From Pseudoalteromonas sp. MEBiC 03607 (GTDB taxonomy: Bacteria > Pseudomonadota > Gammaproteobacteria > Enterobacterales > Alteromonadaceae), in NCBI RefSeq assembly GCF_004792295.1, contig NZ_SRRY01000001.1:1746501-1810500 (forward strand): a DNA stretch of 64,000 nt. The letters are read 5' to 3'. A program made the translations under genes and the position numbers. Within the stretch, counting starts at the first letter, position 1. The number at the start of each line of letters is the position of its first letter. A model generated the notes under the pieces. The model did not search any database. It was not told the origin of the DNA and saw only the letters and a program-made list of their open reading frames with translations. Below are positions 24,431 to 34,143 of the stretch, piece by piece.

Positions 24431-27400
24431 TGATTCGATACCAAGCTTAAAGGCGTTTTTTCTGGTTGCTTTTTGTTATTAACGGGCGGCAGTTGTCTGC
24501 CAAGTTGTAATAAACTTGGCATTAATATCAGGGTGAATAGGGCGCTAATGGCCATGCCGCCGACAATCACAGTGGCAAGGCCACGGTAAATTTCTGATCC
24601 TACCCCCGGCATTAGCATCAGTGGCAGCATGCCAAATAAGCTGGTTAAGGTACTTAAGTAAACGGGTCTTGCGCGCAGTAGCACAGCTTGGCGAACAGCG
24701 TCTTCTCGGCTGAGCCCTGCGGCCATCGCGACACGGGTTTGATCAACCAATAAAATGGCATTATTTACCACCAGACCCAGCAAGATAATAAAGCCAATCA
24801 TGGTCAGTAAGTCGAGCGATTGAAAGGTAAATAAGTTAAGTACAAATAGGGCCAGTACACCGCCTGCAATTGCCAATGGCATGACGAGTAAAACTAACGC
24901 GCTGTCTTTGGCTGACTTAAACAATGCGGTCATTAGCAAGAATAAAATAAACAGAGCCAAGATAAAGTTGATTGTCATTTCTTGCATGGCCGAATTCATC
25001 TTTTGTGCGTTACCCGCCAAAATCGCGCCAGAGCTGTCGGGCAAGCTTGCACGAACTTTCGGCATAACTTGCTCTGAGAGAATGGTTTGCGCTTGTTGTA
25101 AGCTCATATCTGCTGGTGGCGTGACAACAATACTCACGGTACGACGGCCATTAACACGTCTAAGCTGGGTTGGCCCCACGGTGCGCTCAATATTGGCAAG
25201 TTCGCCTAAGGTTTGAATACCTGATTGCGGGGTTACAATGGGCAGTGCTTTAAGCTCCTCTGGAGTTTGCCACGGTATGCCGCGCAAAATCACGTTCATG
25301 CGTTCGTTGCCATCAAAGTATTCATTAACAAATAACCCACCTGTATAGGCTTGCACTGCTTGAGATACGTCACGACGAGTTAGCCCTGCTTGGGTTATAC
25401 GGCGGTCATTTGGTGTGAGCCTAAGTTCTGGCTCTGCCATATCGAGTCGTGGTTGTGGCCTTGCGGTGGCATTCGGCATTGCTTCGGTGACAGCTTGCAG
25501 CGCCACATTAGCACCGGCTATTAGCTCGTCCATATTCGGACCCGTTAAATCGATATTGATATTGCGACCATCACCACCATTAGCAACTTGGATCATCGAC
25601 CCTCTAAAGAAGAATACTTGAGTGTCGGGTAAATCAATGAAGATTTTTTCTCGGGCAACCTTCATTAATTCTTCAACACGTTGTGGATCGGCAGAATAAA
25701 TAAAACCGCCAGCATTCGAACCAAAAGCATAAAAGTTAAAGTCTTTTATCCCCGGCTCTTTTTCACCTGTGTAATAAGGCATTAAGCGCTTTTTAATACG
25801 CATCAGCAGCTCTTCTTCCATAAATTGCACATTGCCACCTGGCGGGGTGTTTAAGTTAAAGAAAAAGCCATCGGTTGGTGCGCGCGGCATAAAATCAGTT
25901 TTAGGTAGCATGGTCATGGTCGCGACGAGTGAGCCACCTAATAACGACACTATCCATACTATTTGTTTAACGCGGGTATTGGTAAGCGCCATGATGAAGT
26001 TAGTTAGCTTATGCCAATATTTACTATAAGGATCCGCTTTTAGCTCTTTGTCTGGCCAAAAGTGATTAGCCAACGGAATAAGTGTAATTGCGCAAATCAT
26101 AGAGGCAATTACAGCAATGGATAAGGTAAGCGCCAAGTCAGAGAATAACTGCCCCTCAATACCTGCCATAAATAAAATAGGCAAGAAGATAGCAACGCTG
26201 GTGGTGGTTGAGGCAAATAAGGCACCTGTTACTTGAGCTGCGCCTTTTAGCGCGGCTTTTTTAGTATCAAAGCCTTCGCTTCTGAGCCTTGCGATGTTTT
26301 CTTGCACTATGATGGCGGCATCAAGTACTAAGCCAACAGCAAAGGCAAGGCCGGCCAGTGAAATAACATTTAAGCTGCGGTCAAAAATATTCAACGTTAA
26401 AAACGCGACTAACAAAGAGACAGGAATTGTCGCTGCAATCACAAACGTGGCCTTTAAGCCCCTAAAGAACAACCACAAGATTAAACACGACAGCAAAACA
26501 CCTAGACCTAAGTTACTTTTAACCAACGACAAGGCATTACGAATATGCACTGAGGCATCAAAACTTAATTCAATCGATAAGCCATTTTCAGCCAGCGGCC
26601 CTTCGTTTAGTTCTTTAATGGCAAGGTTTATTTCGTCGAGTAGGGCAACGGTATTGGCTTCGTTAGCGCGCGAAATACGAATGTAATACGCGGGTTTACC
26701 ATTTCGACCACTCATCCCTAAACGGTCAGAAAAAGTGCGCTCTACACTTGCGATATCGCCAAGGTAAATAGGTCTATCGCCTGAATAGCCAACGCGCATT
26801 TGTGCCATGCTCGATAAATCATATTGCCCCGTAAAGCGAACTGTATATTGACGACGGCCAACATTGGCAAGACCACCTGAGGTATCGCGTGAGCTGGCTA
26901 ATACATTACTGATTTGGTCAAGGCTGACGCCAAGTGCTGCGGCTTTGTGAGGGTCAAAGGTAATACGTAATTCTTTTGGTCGTTCACTGGCTAAGTCAAC
27001 GCGAGCAACACCAGGAATACGTGCCAAACGGGGCTCAACAAATTCATCAATTTGTTTTTGGAACTGCGCCATGTCTAAATCAAGGCTGTCGCTATTAAAA
27101 TCTTTTGGAGTGACCAGTAACGTTGCAGCGGCTTCCCCATTATTACCGCCAGCAAAAACCACAGGATCAAATGCATCTAACGGCAGAGGCGGCGCTTGGT
27201 TAAGGCTAGTTAATACATCAAGCATCGCCTGTTGCATGTTTTGCCCAACAGCAAAAGTTAACGTGATAGAGCCATTGCCACGGTTAATGTAAGTATTAAC
27301 CTCTAGCGCACCCGGGGTGTTTTTTACCGCGTTCTCGAGCGGTTCAATGATCACTGATTCAATCTCTTCAGGTGCAGCTTGGCGCCAGCCAGAGAAAATA

Positions 27401-27537
27401 GTGATCTGCGGTTGCTCAATATCTGGTGTGAGCTGAATTGGCAATTTAAAAATACTTAACATGCCAAACAACATAATCAACACCAAGATGACAATAACAC
27501 TCGCAGGGTTCTTCAGCGAACTACGTGTCAGGTTCAT
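24427..27537 (-). CDS. RND-family efflux permease (HAE-1-like) with variant proton relay
   Basis: This 1036-residue inner-membrane RND pump has the duplicated 6+6 transmembrane plan and two large periplasmic domains. The N-terminus 'LKNPASVIVILVLIMLFGML' and block 'KLPIQLTPDIEQPQITIFSGW' fit multidrug RND pumps. In helix 4, 'GLVLDAAIIVQEN' keeps one relay aspartate (Asp406), but the position of AcrB Asp408 is alanine. In helix 10, 'GLVVNNAILLVDQ' has Asn where AcrB has Lys940. Coupling may therefore differ from AcrB. The gene is the first of a two-gene operon and has its own roughly 250-bp upstream gap. Export of a hydrophobic compound or lipid is plausible but unproven. Confidence 0.88.
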   Translation of the reverse strand: MNLTRSSLKNPASVIVILVLIMLFGMLSIFKLPIQLTPDIEQPQITIFSGWRQAAPEEIESVIIEPLENAVKNTPGALEVNTYINRGNGSITLTFAVGQNMQQAMLDVLTSLNQAPPLPLDAFDPVVFAGGNNGEAAATLLVTPKDFNSDSLDLDMAQFQKQIDEFVEPRLARIPGVARVDLASERPKELRITFDPHKAAALGVSLDQISNVLASSRDTSGGLANVGRRQYTVRFTGQYDLSSMAQMRVGYSGDRPIYLGDIASVERTFSDRLGMSGRNGKPAYYIRISRANEANTVALLDEINLAIKELNEGPLAENGLSIELSFDASVHIRNALSLVKSNLGLGVLLSCLILWLFFRGLKATFVIAATIPVSLLVAFLTLNIFDRSLNVISLAGLAFAVGLVLDAAIIVQENIARLRSEGFDTKKAALKGAAQVTGALFASTTTSVAIFLPILFMAGIEGQLFSDLALTLSIAVIASMICAITLIPLANHFWPDKELKADPYSKYWHKLTNFIMALTNTRVKQIVWIVSLLGGSLVATMTMLPKTDFMPRAPTDGFFFNLNTPPGGNVQFMEEELLMRIKKRLMPYYTGEKEPGIKDFNFYAFGSNAGGFIYSADPQRVEELMKVAREKIFIDLPDTQVFFFRGSMIQVANGGDGRNINIDLTGPNMDELIAGANVALQAVTEAMPNATARPQPRLDMAEPELRLTPNDRRITQAGLTRRDVSQAVQAYTGGLFVNEYFDGNERMNVILRGIPWQTPEELKALPIVTPQSGIQTLGELANIERTVGPTQLRRVNGRRTVSIVVTPPADMSLQQAQTILSEQVMPKVRASLPDSSGAILAGNAQKMNSAMQEMTINFILALFILFLLMTALFKSAKDSALVLLVMPLAIAGGVLALFVLNLFTFQSLDLLTMIGFIILLGLVVNNAILLVDQTRVAMAAGLSREDAVRQAVLLRARPVYLSTLTSLFGMLPLMLMPGVGSEIYRGLATVIVGGMAISALFTLILMPSLLQLGRQLPPVNNKKQPEKTPLSLVSNQ

Positions 27538-27721
27538 TGTGTGTGTTCCAAAATCAGTTTGTGTGCATTGTAGTGCGATGTAAAAAAAGTGCCAGTGAGG
27601 TAAATGAAATGTATGTCAGGAGTAACGCTGAATAGCCGTTAATTCGCGATAAAATGTGTATTTGAAATAAGATGTAACAATTTAACAGGGAGCTTTAAGG
27701 CTTAAGCGCTCAGTTTTAAGT

Positions 27722-27753
27722 AAAAAAGCGCGAAACTAGTTAGTATCGCGCTT
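27722..27753 (-). terminator. Rho-independent terminator of map-glnD-dapD
   Basis: Read on the minus strand, AAGCGCGATACT, loop AACT, and AGTTTCGCGCTT form a 12-bp stem with one mismatch, followed by a T-run (A-run at 27722-27727 on plus). The rest of the 247-bp gap should hold the efflux operon promoter, which I could not pin down. Confidence 0.85.
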
Positions 27754-27784
27754 CTTAAATTTTTAAACTTACAGCTCAGTTCTG

Positions 27785-28612
27785 TTATTCATCAATCGAG
27801 CGAAGTAGGGCATTAATACCTACTTTTTCGCGAGTTTGCTGGTCAACTTTTTTCACGATGATAGCAGCGTATAGGCTGTGCGAACCATCTTTTGACGGTA
27901 AAGAACCTGGAACAACAACTGCACCCGCTGGTACTCGGCCGTAATGAGTTTCGCCTGTTTCACGGTCATAGATGCGCGTGCTTTGGCTGATGTAAACACC
28001 CATTGAAATAACCGCACCTTCTTCTACCACAACGCCTTCAACAATCTCAGAGCGTGCACCGATAAAACAGTTATCTTCGATAATCGTTGGGTTTGCTTGC
28101 AGTGGCTCAAGTACACCACCAATGCCTACACCGCCCGACAAGTGAACGTTTTTACCAATTTGTGCACATGAGCCAACCGTTGCCCATGTATCAACCATCG
28201 TACCTTCATCAACGTAGGCACCAATGTTCACATAAGATGGCATTAGCACCACGTTTTTACCTACAAAGCTGCCTTTGCGCGCAACTGCATTAGGCACAAC
28301 ACGCATACCGCCTTGTTGGAATTGCTCTGGTGTGTAGTCGCTAAATTTAAGTGGTACTTTGTCGTAAAACTGATTAACACCATCGCTCATAGGTTGGTTA
28401 TCACGAATACGAAAAGACAGTAGCACCGCTTTTTTCAACCATTGATGTACAACCCACTCACCACTGATTTTTTCAGCAACACGGGCAGCGCCGCTATCAA
28501 GTAATTCAAGCGCATCGATAATCGCTTGCTTTACTTCACTTGATACCGTGCTTGGGCTGATGCTATCGCGGTTGTCCCAGGCGTTTTCGATCATGGTTTT
28601 TAAATCTGACAT
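27785..28612 (-). CDS. dapD: 2,3,4,5-tetrahydropyridine-2,6-dicarboxylate N-succinyltransferase
   Basis: This enzyme performs the succinylation step of the succinylase branch of lysine/meso-diaminopimelate synthesis, using succinyl-CoA. The 275-residue protein has the left-handed beta-helix hexapeptide repeats ('[20 protein letters not shown]', '[20 protein letters not shown]') and a family-typical N-terminal helical domain with '[16 protein letters not shown]'. It lies nine bases downstream of glnD on the same strand in the classic map-glnD-dapD arrangement. A strong terminator follows. It acts in the cytoplasm and supplies peptidoglycan precursor. Confidence 0.97.
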   Translation of the reverse strand: MSDLKTMIENAWDNRDSISPSTVSSEVKQAIIDALELLDSGAARVAEKISGEWVVHQWLKKAVLLSFRIRDNQPMSDGVNQFYDKVPLKFSDYTPEQFQQGGMRVVPNAVARKGSFVGKNVVLMPSYVNIGAYVDEGTMVDTWATVGSCAQIGKNVHLSGGVGIGGVLEPLQANPTIIEDNCFIGARSEIVEGVVVEEGAVISMGVYISQSTRIYDRETGETHYGRVPAGAVVVPGSLPSKDGSHSLYAAIIVKKVDQQTREKVGINALLRSIDE

Positions 28613-28621
28613 AAGATCCTC

Positions 28622-31240
28622 TTATTCGGTTTCTGCGTTGAGTTTTTTACGCAATGCTTGATGAATTTTAGCCTGTTCTTCGTCTGTTAATGCTTGGTAT
28701 TCGTTATTTGATACCACGAAGAAATCTTCTGCACGTTCACCAACAGTGGTGATCCGCGCGGCATGAATATGTAATAAGTGTGCTTGAAATACTTCAGCAA
28801 TTTTCGTTAATAGACCCGGAATATCCACCGCTTGGATTTCAATTAAGCTGCGATCTTTACGAGCATGCGGTCTAAGCACAATTTTTGGTTTGATATTAAA
28901 GTCTTTAAAGCGCTGTGAGCGGTTCTTTTTGATGCGAATTTTCTTTTTCGGATCGCTAATCGCAAGCTCTAATGCACGCTTAATGCCTTGCGCACGGCTA
29001 CTTGCAATCGGGTCACCATTAACTTCTAAAATAACAAAGCTAAAAATCACATAGCCATCTTTAGTCGTTAACACCTGGGCATGTTGGATTTGCGCTTTTT
29101 TCGAACCAATTACACTCACCAAGCGTGCAAATAAACCCCCTGAGTATGGGCTGTAAGCGAATACTTGCGTCCCCCCGTGCATTGCGGTGTCAGAAACAGT
29201 GACGCTTGGTAGGCTTAAATCTTCACAATTTAATAAGTGCTCTGTTTGCCACGAAATTTGTTGCTCACTAAAGGCGGTAAAATAATTCGCTTTAAAGCGG
29301 CTCCAAATTAAGTCAATTTGGTCTTCATTGCAGCCGTGATTCAATAAGCGCTGCTTGGCTTGCTGTTTTTTATCACGAATCTGGTCGCGCTGATCCATTG
29401 GGTTTTCAAGACCTAAACGCAGTGCTCGCTGGGTATGTAAATACAGCTCACGTAGTAGGGTGTTTTTCCAATCGTTCCATAGATTATCGTTAGTGGCACG
29501 AATATCGGCCAAGGTTAAGCAATATAAATAATCTAGCTGGCGCTCATTTTTTACTTTGCTTGCAAAGTCTTTAATTACGTCTGGGTCATTAATATCTTTA
29601 CGCTGTGCAGTGACCGACATAAGTAAGTGATTAGCCACTAACCATGAAATAAGCTTGCCGTCTGATGACGGGAAACGGTGCAATTTAGCAAACGCAATCG
29701 CATCAACCGAGCCTAGTTCAGAGTGGTCGCCGCCACGGCCTTTGGCGATATCATGGAATATACCCGCTAAATAAAGTAACTCAGGTTTATCCATGCGGGT
29801 GACGATTTCACTACAAAGCGGAAACTCGCTGACTTTTGACTTATCAAAATATTTATAAATATTGTTGATTAGTTTGTGGGTGTGCTCATCTACGGTATAG
29901 GCGTGGAATAAATCAAATTGCATTTGCCCAAAGATATTACGCCACTGCGGTAAATAGGCCGCGATAATGCCGTGCTTGTGCATTAAGGTAAATGCGCGAC
30001 CCATACCATTTGGGTGTTTAATTAAGCGCAAAAATGCTTCACGGCAAGCGGCGTAATCTTGTAAATCACCGAGTAACCGGCGACGTACTTGACGCATTGT
30101 GCGTATAGTACTTGGGTAGATATGGGTAATTTCAGGGTTATCAGCAATATGCTCGAACAACACAAATAGCTGATCTCGGCGGAAAAATACCGACGGGTTT
30201 TTTACGCGAATTTGATGGCCAATACGTTCAAAGTTACGGTCAAGCTCAACCACTGGTAACTCACCAGCACCTGGCAAAATACTTTGCTCGAAGTATGAAA
30301 GTAGCATTTGGTTGAGTTCACGCACGCGGCTCATAATACGGAATAAGCGCTTCATCATGCGCTCAACTGAGGCCTTACCTTCACTACCAAAGCCAAGAAT
30401 TTCTGCTGCGTGAGGTTGGTGGTCGAACAGTAAACGGTTTTCAGATCGCCCCGCAGCGATGTGCAGCGCAAAACGAATGTTCCAAAGGTTTTCTAAACAT
30501 TCAGAAAGCTCTTGGTATTCTTCGTGAGTAAGATAGCCGTGATTTATTAGTTCTTGTAATGTTTCGGCTCTAAAGTGCTTTTTAGCTACCCAAATAATGG
30601 TCTGTAAATCGCGCAGGCCACCTGGGTTTTCTTTGATGTTTGGTTCAAGATTATAAGCCGTACCATGACATTTTTTATGGCGTAAACTTTGTTCTTGTAC
30701 TTTTGCCAAAAAGAATTCGTCTGAGCGCCAAATTGGTGTATCAATCAAATGATTTTTGAGTTTTTCAAATTCAATGTGATTACCAAAAATTAATCGGCTT
30801 TCGAGCAAGCTGGTGGCAAATGTCACATCTTCGCGTTTTTGTTCTAATGCTTGTTCTATTGTACGAACGCTGTGACCAATTTCTAAATTAAGATCCCAAA
30901 GCATGGTGACAAACTGGCCAATTTTCTCGCATACGGCTTCACTGGGCTGTTCACTAACCAGCAGCATAAAGTCGATATCGGAGTAGGGATGTAGTTCGCC
31001 ACGACCATATCCACCCACAGCGATAAGTGCTAAGTCACTTTCGTGAGCAAGGTCGTAATCATGAAACAGTTTAATTAATAAGCGGTCGATAAACTCAGCA
31101 CGGGCATTAATTAAGTTGCTAACGGGTTGTTTTGAGAATTCGTTCTGTAGCCATTTATAAAAATAACTAGAACAGTCGCGATAATCGCTAAGTTGCTCAG
31201 CTTGGCTGAGCAACTTTTTTACTTTATTGGGTAATGCCAC
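28622..31240 (-). CDS. glnD: Bifunctional uridylyltransferase / uridylyl-removing enzyme GlnD
   Basis: This is the primary glutamine sensor that uridylylates or deuridylylates PII proteins (GlnB/GlnK). The 872-residue protein has the nucleotidyltransferase domain near residue 70-105 ('AVGGYGRGELHPYSDIDFML', with G-rich motif and Asp-x-Asp). It also has the GlnE/GlnD helical region and the HD phosphohydrolase domain 'LAGIFHDIAKGRGGDHSELG' around residue 495-515. Two C-terminal ACT domains bind glutamine ('GGLFARLVSVIGSKKAQIQ', 'DIPGLLTKIAEVFQAHLLHI'). It is 12 bp downstream of map and nine upstream of dapD, so it is co-transcribed. No truncation is apparent. Confidence 0.97.
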   Translation of the reverse strand: MALPNKVKKLLSQAEQLSDYRDCSSYFYKWLQNEFSKQPVSNLINARAEFIDRLLIKLFHDYDLAHESDLALIAVGGYGRGELHPYSDIDFMLLVSEQPSEAVCEKIGQFVTMLWDLNLEIGHSVRTIEQALEQKREDVTFATSLLESRLIFGNHIEFEKLKNHLIDTPIWRSDEFFLAKVQEQSLRHKKCHGTAYNLEPNIKENPGGLRDLQTIIWVAKKHFRAETLQELINHGYLTHEEYQELSECLENLWNIRFALHIAAGRSENRLLFDHQPHAAEILGFGSEGKASVERMMKRLFRIMSRVRELNQMLLSYFEQSILPGAGELPVVELDRNFERIGHQIRVKNPSVFFRRDQLFVLFEHIADNPEITHIYPSTIRTMRQVRRRLLGDLQDYAACREAFLRLIKHPNGMGRAFTLMHKHGIIAAYLPQWRNIFGQMQFDLFHAYTVDEHTHKLINNIYKYFDKSKVSEFPLCSEIVTRMDKPELLYLAGIFHDIAKGRGGDHSELGSVDAIAFAKLHRFPSSDGKLISWLVANHLLMSVTAQRKDINDPDVIKDFASKVKNERQLDYLYCLTLADIRATNDNLWNDWKNTLLRELYLHTQRALRLGLENPMDQRDQIRDKKQQAKQRLLNHGCNEDQIDLIWSRFKANYFTAFSEQQISWQTEHLLNCEDLSLPSVTVSDTAMHGGTQVFAYSPYSGGLFARLVSVIGSKKAQIQHAQVLTTKDGYVIFSFVILEVNGDPIASSRAQGIKRALELAISDPKKKIRIKKNRSQRFKDFNIKPKIVLRPHARKDRSLIEIQAVDIPGLLTKIAEVFQAHLLHIHAARITTVGERAEDFFVVSNNEYQALTDEEQAKIHQALRKKLNAETE

Positions 31241-31252
31241 AGGGGCTGGCTC

Positions 31253-32038
31253 CTAGTGTTCGATGATCCTGTCGATAGTATCATCTGATCGGAGCGTTAA
31301 AATTTCAACACCATTTTCAGTCACTAGTAGTGTGTGTTCCCACTGCGCAGACAAAGAACGGTCTTTTGTTACAACTGTCCAGTTGTCTTTTAGTAATTTA
31401 CACTGACGTTTACCGGCATTGACCATTGGTTCGATTGTTAAGCACATACCAGCTTTCAATACTTCGCCAGTACCTGCTTTTCCATAGTGCATTACTTGTG
31501 GCTCTTCGTGGAACTCAGCACCAATACCGTGACCACAGTATTCGCGAACAATTGAATAGTTAAAGCTCTCAGCGTACTTTTGAATTGCAGCACCGATATC
31601 ACCTAAGCGCACGCCAGGTTTAACCATTTTAATAGCAAGGTATAGGCTTTCTTGCGTAATATCCGCAAGGCGCTTACCTTGAATATTAGGTGTACCTACA
31701 TGGAACATCTTAGAAGTATCACCGTGATAGCCATCTTTGATCACAGTAACGTCAATATTTACGCTATCACCTTCTTTGAGCGGTTTGTCATTCGGAATAC
31801 CGTGACAAATTACATGGTTCACTGAGGTGCAAATTGATTTTGGGAAACCGTGATAATTAAGCGGTGCTGGAATAGCATCTTGAACATTAACAATATAATC
31901 ATGACAAATTGTATTTAGTTCATCTGTGGTTACACCTGGCACCACATGCGGTTCTATCATTTCAAGTACCTCGGCGGCTAAGCGCCCGGCAACACGCATT
32001 TTTTCGATTTCTTCAGGGGTCTTGATCACAGCACTCAT
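31253..32038 (-). CDS. map: Methionine aminopeptidase, type I
   Basis: This dinuclear metalloprotease removes N-terminal methionine from nascent proteins. The 261-residue product shows all five metal ligands: Asp96, Asp107, His170, Glu203 and Glu234, each one residue lower than in E. coli. It also shows the 'EYCGHGIGAEFHEEPQV' signature. GGAG lies six bases before the ATG. The gene diverges from rpsB across 270 bp and leads the map-glnD-dapD unit, as in E. coli, tying protein maturation to the ribosomal S2 locus. Confidence 0.98.
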   Translation of the reverse strand: MSAVIKTPEEIEKMRVAGRLAAEVLEMIEPHVVPGVTTDELNTICHDYIVNVQDAIPAPLNYHGFPKSICTSVNHVICHGIPNDKPLKEGDSVNIDVTVIKDGYHGDTSKMFHVGTPNIQGKRLADITQESLYLAIKMVKPGVRLGDIGAAIQKYAESFNYSIVREYCGHGIGAEFHEEPQVMHYGKAGTGEVLKAGMCLTIEPMVNAGKRQCKLLKDNWTVVTKDRSLSAQWEHTLLVTENGVEILTLRSDDTIDRIIEH

Positions 32039-32096
32039 TGAGGCTCCAAAGTTGTTTTTCAGGTCAGTTTTTAGTGCACAAATTTTGCACTAGACG

Positions 32097-32125
32097 TTGA
32101 GTTTTCAATTTTAATATGGTATAAA
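32097..32125 (+). promoter_or_regulatory. rpsB-tsf promoter with GC-rich discriminator
   Basis: TTGAGT (32097-32102), a 17-bp spacer and TATAAA (32120-32125) form a good sigma-70 promoter. It is followed at once by GCGCGCC, the discriminator type linked to stringent (ppGpp/DksA) control of ribosomal promoters. The start is expected near 32132. Confidence 0.8.
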
Positions 32126-32131
32126 GCGCGC

Positions 32132-32308
32132 CGTCTTTTTACAAATAAATTCTTAACTGATTTTTTGTATTTAAGACAAACACAATTTTATTTTAACACA
32201 CACACGTATCGTCACATACACTTGGGTGCACTTAAGTTACAAATTAACTACGGTGTTGGTGCTATGGGATATGTGGAGGCCTAACCCTAAATTATAGAGG
32301 ATTATAAA
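32132..32308 (+). promoter_or_regulatory. Long rpsB leader, probable S2 autoregulatory RNA
   Basis: A leader of about 177 bases precedes rpsB. Its last 60 bases contain 'GGTGTTGGTGC' and 'ATGTGGAGGCC', which look constrained. E. coli rpsB-tsf is autoregulated by S2 through such a leader, so the role is inferred from homology of position. Confidence 0.5.
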
Positions 32309-33037
32309 ATGGCAAACGTTTCAATGCGCGATATGCTTCAAGCTGGTGTTCACTTTGGTCACCAGGCACGTTACTGGAACCCTAAGATGAAGCCTTTCAT
32401 CTTCGGCGCTCGTAACCGTGTTCATATCATCAACCTAGAGCAAACTGTACCAATGTTCAACGAAGCACTTAAGTTCTTATCGAACGCAGCTTCTAACAAA
32501 GGTAAAGTACTTTTCGTTGGTACTAAGCGCGCAGCAAGCGAAGCAGTTAAAGAAGCAGCTATTCAAAGCGAGCAGTTCTACGTAAACCACCGTTGGTTAG
32601 GTGGTATGTTGACTAACTGGAAAACAGTTCGTCAATCAATCAAGCGTCTTAAAGACCTTGAAGCGCAGAGCCAAGACGGTACTTTCGAAAAGTTAACTAA
32701 GAAAGAAGCGTTAATGCTTACTCGTGAAATGGAAAAGCTTGAAAAGAGCCTTGGTGGTATCAAAGATATGGGCGGTCTTCCTGACGCACTTTTCGTTATC
32801 GATGCAGACCACGAGCACATCGCTATCCGTGAAGCTAACAACCTAGGTATTCCAGTTGTTGCTATCGTTGATACTAACTCTAACCCAGACGGTGTTGATT
32901 ACATCGTACCTGGTAACGACGATGCGATCCGTGCTATTCAACTTTACACTGGCGCTGTATCAGCTGCGATCACTGAAGGTCGTGAGAACAACATCGTTGC
33001 TCAAGCTGAAAAAGACGACTTCGTAGAAGCTGAATAA
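32309..33037 (+). CDS. rpsB: 30S ribosomal protein S2
   Basis: This is the ribosomal small-subunit protein that binds between head and body of the 30S and is needed for S1 attachment. The 242-residue sequence begins '[20 protein letters not shown]' after Met and contains '[17 protein letters not shown]' and '[15 protein letters not shown]', near identical to E. coli. An AGAGGAT site precedes the ATG. It is co-transcribed with tsf behind a growth-regulated promoter. A hairpin before tsf probably attenuates readthrough. Codon bias is extreme, as for other ribosomal genes. Confidence 0.99.
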   Translation: MANVSMRDMLQAGVHFGHQARYWNPKMKPFIFGARNRVHIINLEQTVPMFNEALKFLSNAASNKGKVLFVGTKRAASEAVKEAAIQSEQFYVNHRWLGGMLTNWKTVRQSIKRLKDLEAQSQDGTFEKLTKKEALMLTREMEKLEKSLGGIKDMGGLPDALFVIDADHEHIAIREANNLGIPVVAIVDTNSNPDGVDYIVPGNDDAIRAIQLYTGAVSAAITEGRENNIVAQAEKDDFVEAE

Positions 33038-33048
33038 TTAGCTGTCAT

Positions 33049-33090
33049 CAAGTCTTCATCTAATCAAGGTGAAGACTTGTTATTCTTGTC
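33049..33090 (+). terminator. Attenuator-like hairpin between rpsB and tsf
   Basis: CAAGTCTTCA (33049-33058) and TGAAGACTTG (33070-33079) form a perfect 10-bp stem followed by a broken T-rich tract. It resembles the partial terminator known between rpsB and tsf in E. coli. Confidence 0.7.
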
Positions 33091-33140
33091 AAGCGGCCCA
33101 TACCGCTTCCCTATAACAGAATTCAATTGAGGATATTCTA

Positions 33141-33992
33141 ATGGCTGTAACTGCTGCCCTAGTTAAAGAATTACGCGAGCGTACTGGCGCTGGCATGATG
33201 GATTGTAAAAAAGCGTTAACTGAAACTAACGGTGACATCGAGTTAGCGATTGAAAACATGCGTAAGAGCGGTGCTGCAAAGGCTGCTAAAAAAGCAGGTA
33301 ACATCGCTGCTGAAGGTACAATCTTAATCAAAGAAGGTAACGGTTTCGCTGCGCTTCTTGAAGTTAACTGTCAAACTGACTTCGTTGCTAAAGATTCAAA
33401 CTTCCTTGGCTTCGCGAATGAAGTATTAGACGCTGCTGCAGAATCTAAAGCAGACATCGATGCACTTAAAGCACAGTTCGAAGAAACGCGTGTTGCACTA
33501 GTTGCTAAAATCGGTGAAAACATCAATGTTCGTCGCGTTGAGTACATCGACGGTGACAAACTTTCTTCTTACCGCCACGGCGACCGTATCGGTGTTGTTG
33601 TAGTTGGTGAAGCTGACGAAGAAACACTTAAGCAAGTTGCTATGCACGTAGCTGCGTCTAAGCCTGAGTTCGTAAACCCAGAAGACGTACCAGCTGACGT
33701 TGTTGAAAAAGAAAAAGCAGTTCAAATCGACATCGCGATGAACGAAGGCAAGCCTGCTGAAATCGCTGAGAAAATGGTTGTTGGTCGTATGAAGAAATTC
33801 ACTGGTGAGATCTCTCTTACTGGTCAAGCTTTCATCATGGAACCTAAGAAAACTGTTGGCGAAATTCTTAAAGAGAAAGGCGCAACTGTTACTAACTTCA
33901 TCCGTTTAGAAGTTGGTGAAGGTATCGAGCGTAAAGAAGAAGACTTCGCTGCTGAAGTAGCTGCTCAAATCGCTGCTGCAAAAGGCGAGTAA
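33141..33992 (+). CDS. tsf: Translation elongation factor Ts
   Basis: This is the guanine-nucleotide exchange factor that recycles EF-Tu. The 283-residue protein carries the N-terminal UBA-like module '[20 protein letters not shown]' and the core signature '[16 protein letters not shown]'. The second core repeat and the C-terminal '[19 protein letters not shown]' region are intact. GAGGAT lies before the ATG, 103 bp after rpsB. A strong terminator downstream separates it from pyrH. Codon bias matches rpsB. Confidence 0.99.
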   Translation: MAVTAALVKELRERTGAGMMDCKKALTETNGDIELAIENMRKSGAAKAAKKAGNIAAEGTILIKEGNGFAALLEVNCQTDFVAKDSNFLGFANEVLDAAAESKADIDALKAQFEETRVALVAKIGENINVRRVEYIDGDKLSSYRHGDRIGVVVVGEADEETLKQVAMHVAASKPEFVNPEDVPADVVEKEKAVQIDIAMNEGKPAEIAEKMVVGRMKKFTGEISLTGQAFIMEPKKTVGEILKEKGATVTNFIRLEVGEGIERKEEDFAAEVAAQIAAAKGE

Positions 33993-34072
33993 TTTTCTAA
34001 CTTAGTGACGTAGGACAATTAGATGAAATTAATCTGTTATTAGCTTTTGCGTCACTGATGAAAATTCTTTAA

Positions 34073-34114
34073 AATAACCGCGTTTTATGTGTAACCATAG
34101 CGCGGTTATTTTTT
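34073..34114 (+). terminator. Rho-independent terminator of rpsB-tsf
   Basis: AATAACCGCG (34073-34082) and CGCGGTTATT (34101-34110), a 10-bp stem with an 18-base loop, are followed by a T-run. An open frame that begins at 34087 inside this hairpin is therefore not the pyrH start. Confidence 0.9.
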
Positions 34115-34143
34115 ATCTCATTATTAAGGCTGGCCCAAATATT

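Noticed and set aside
34087..34143. In-frame ATG 19 codons upstream of pyrH
   Set aside because: It lies in the loop/stem of the tsf terminator, lacks a ribosome site, and the extension is absent from UMP kinases; 34144 is the start.
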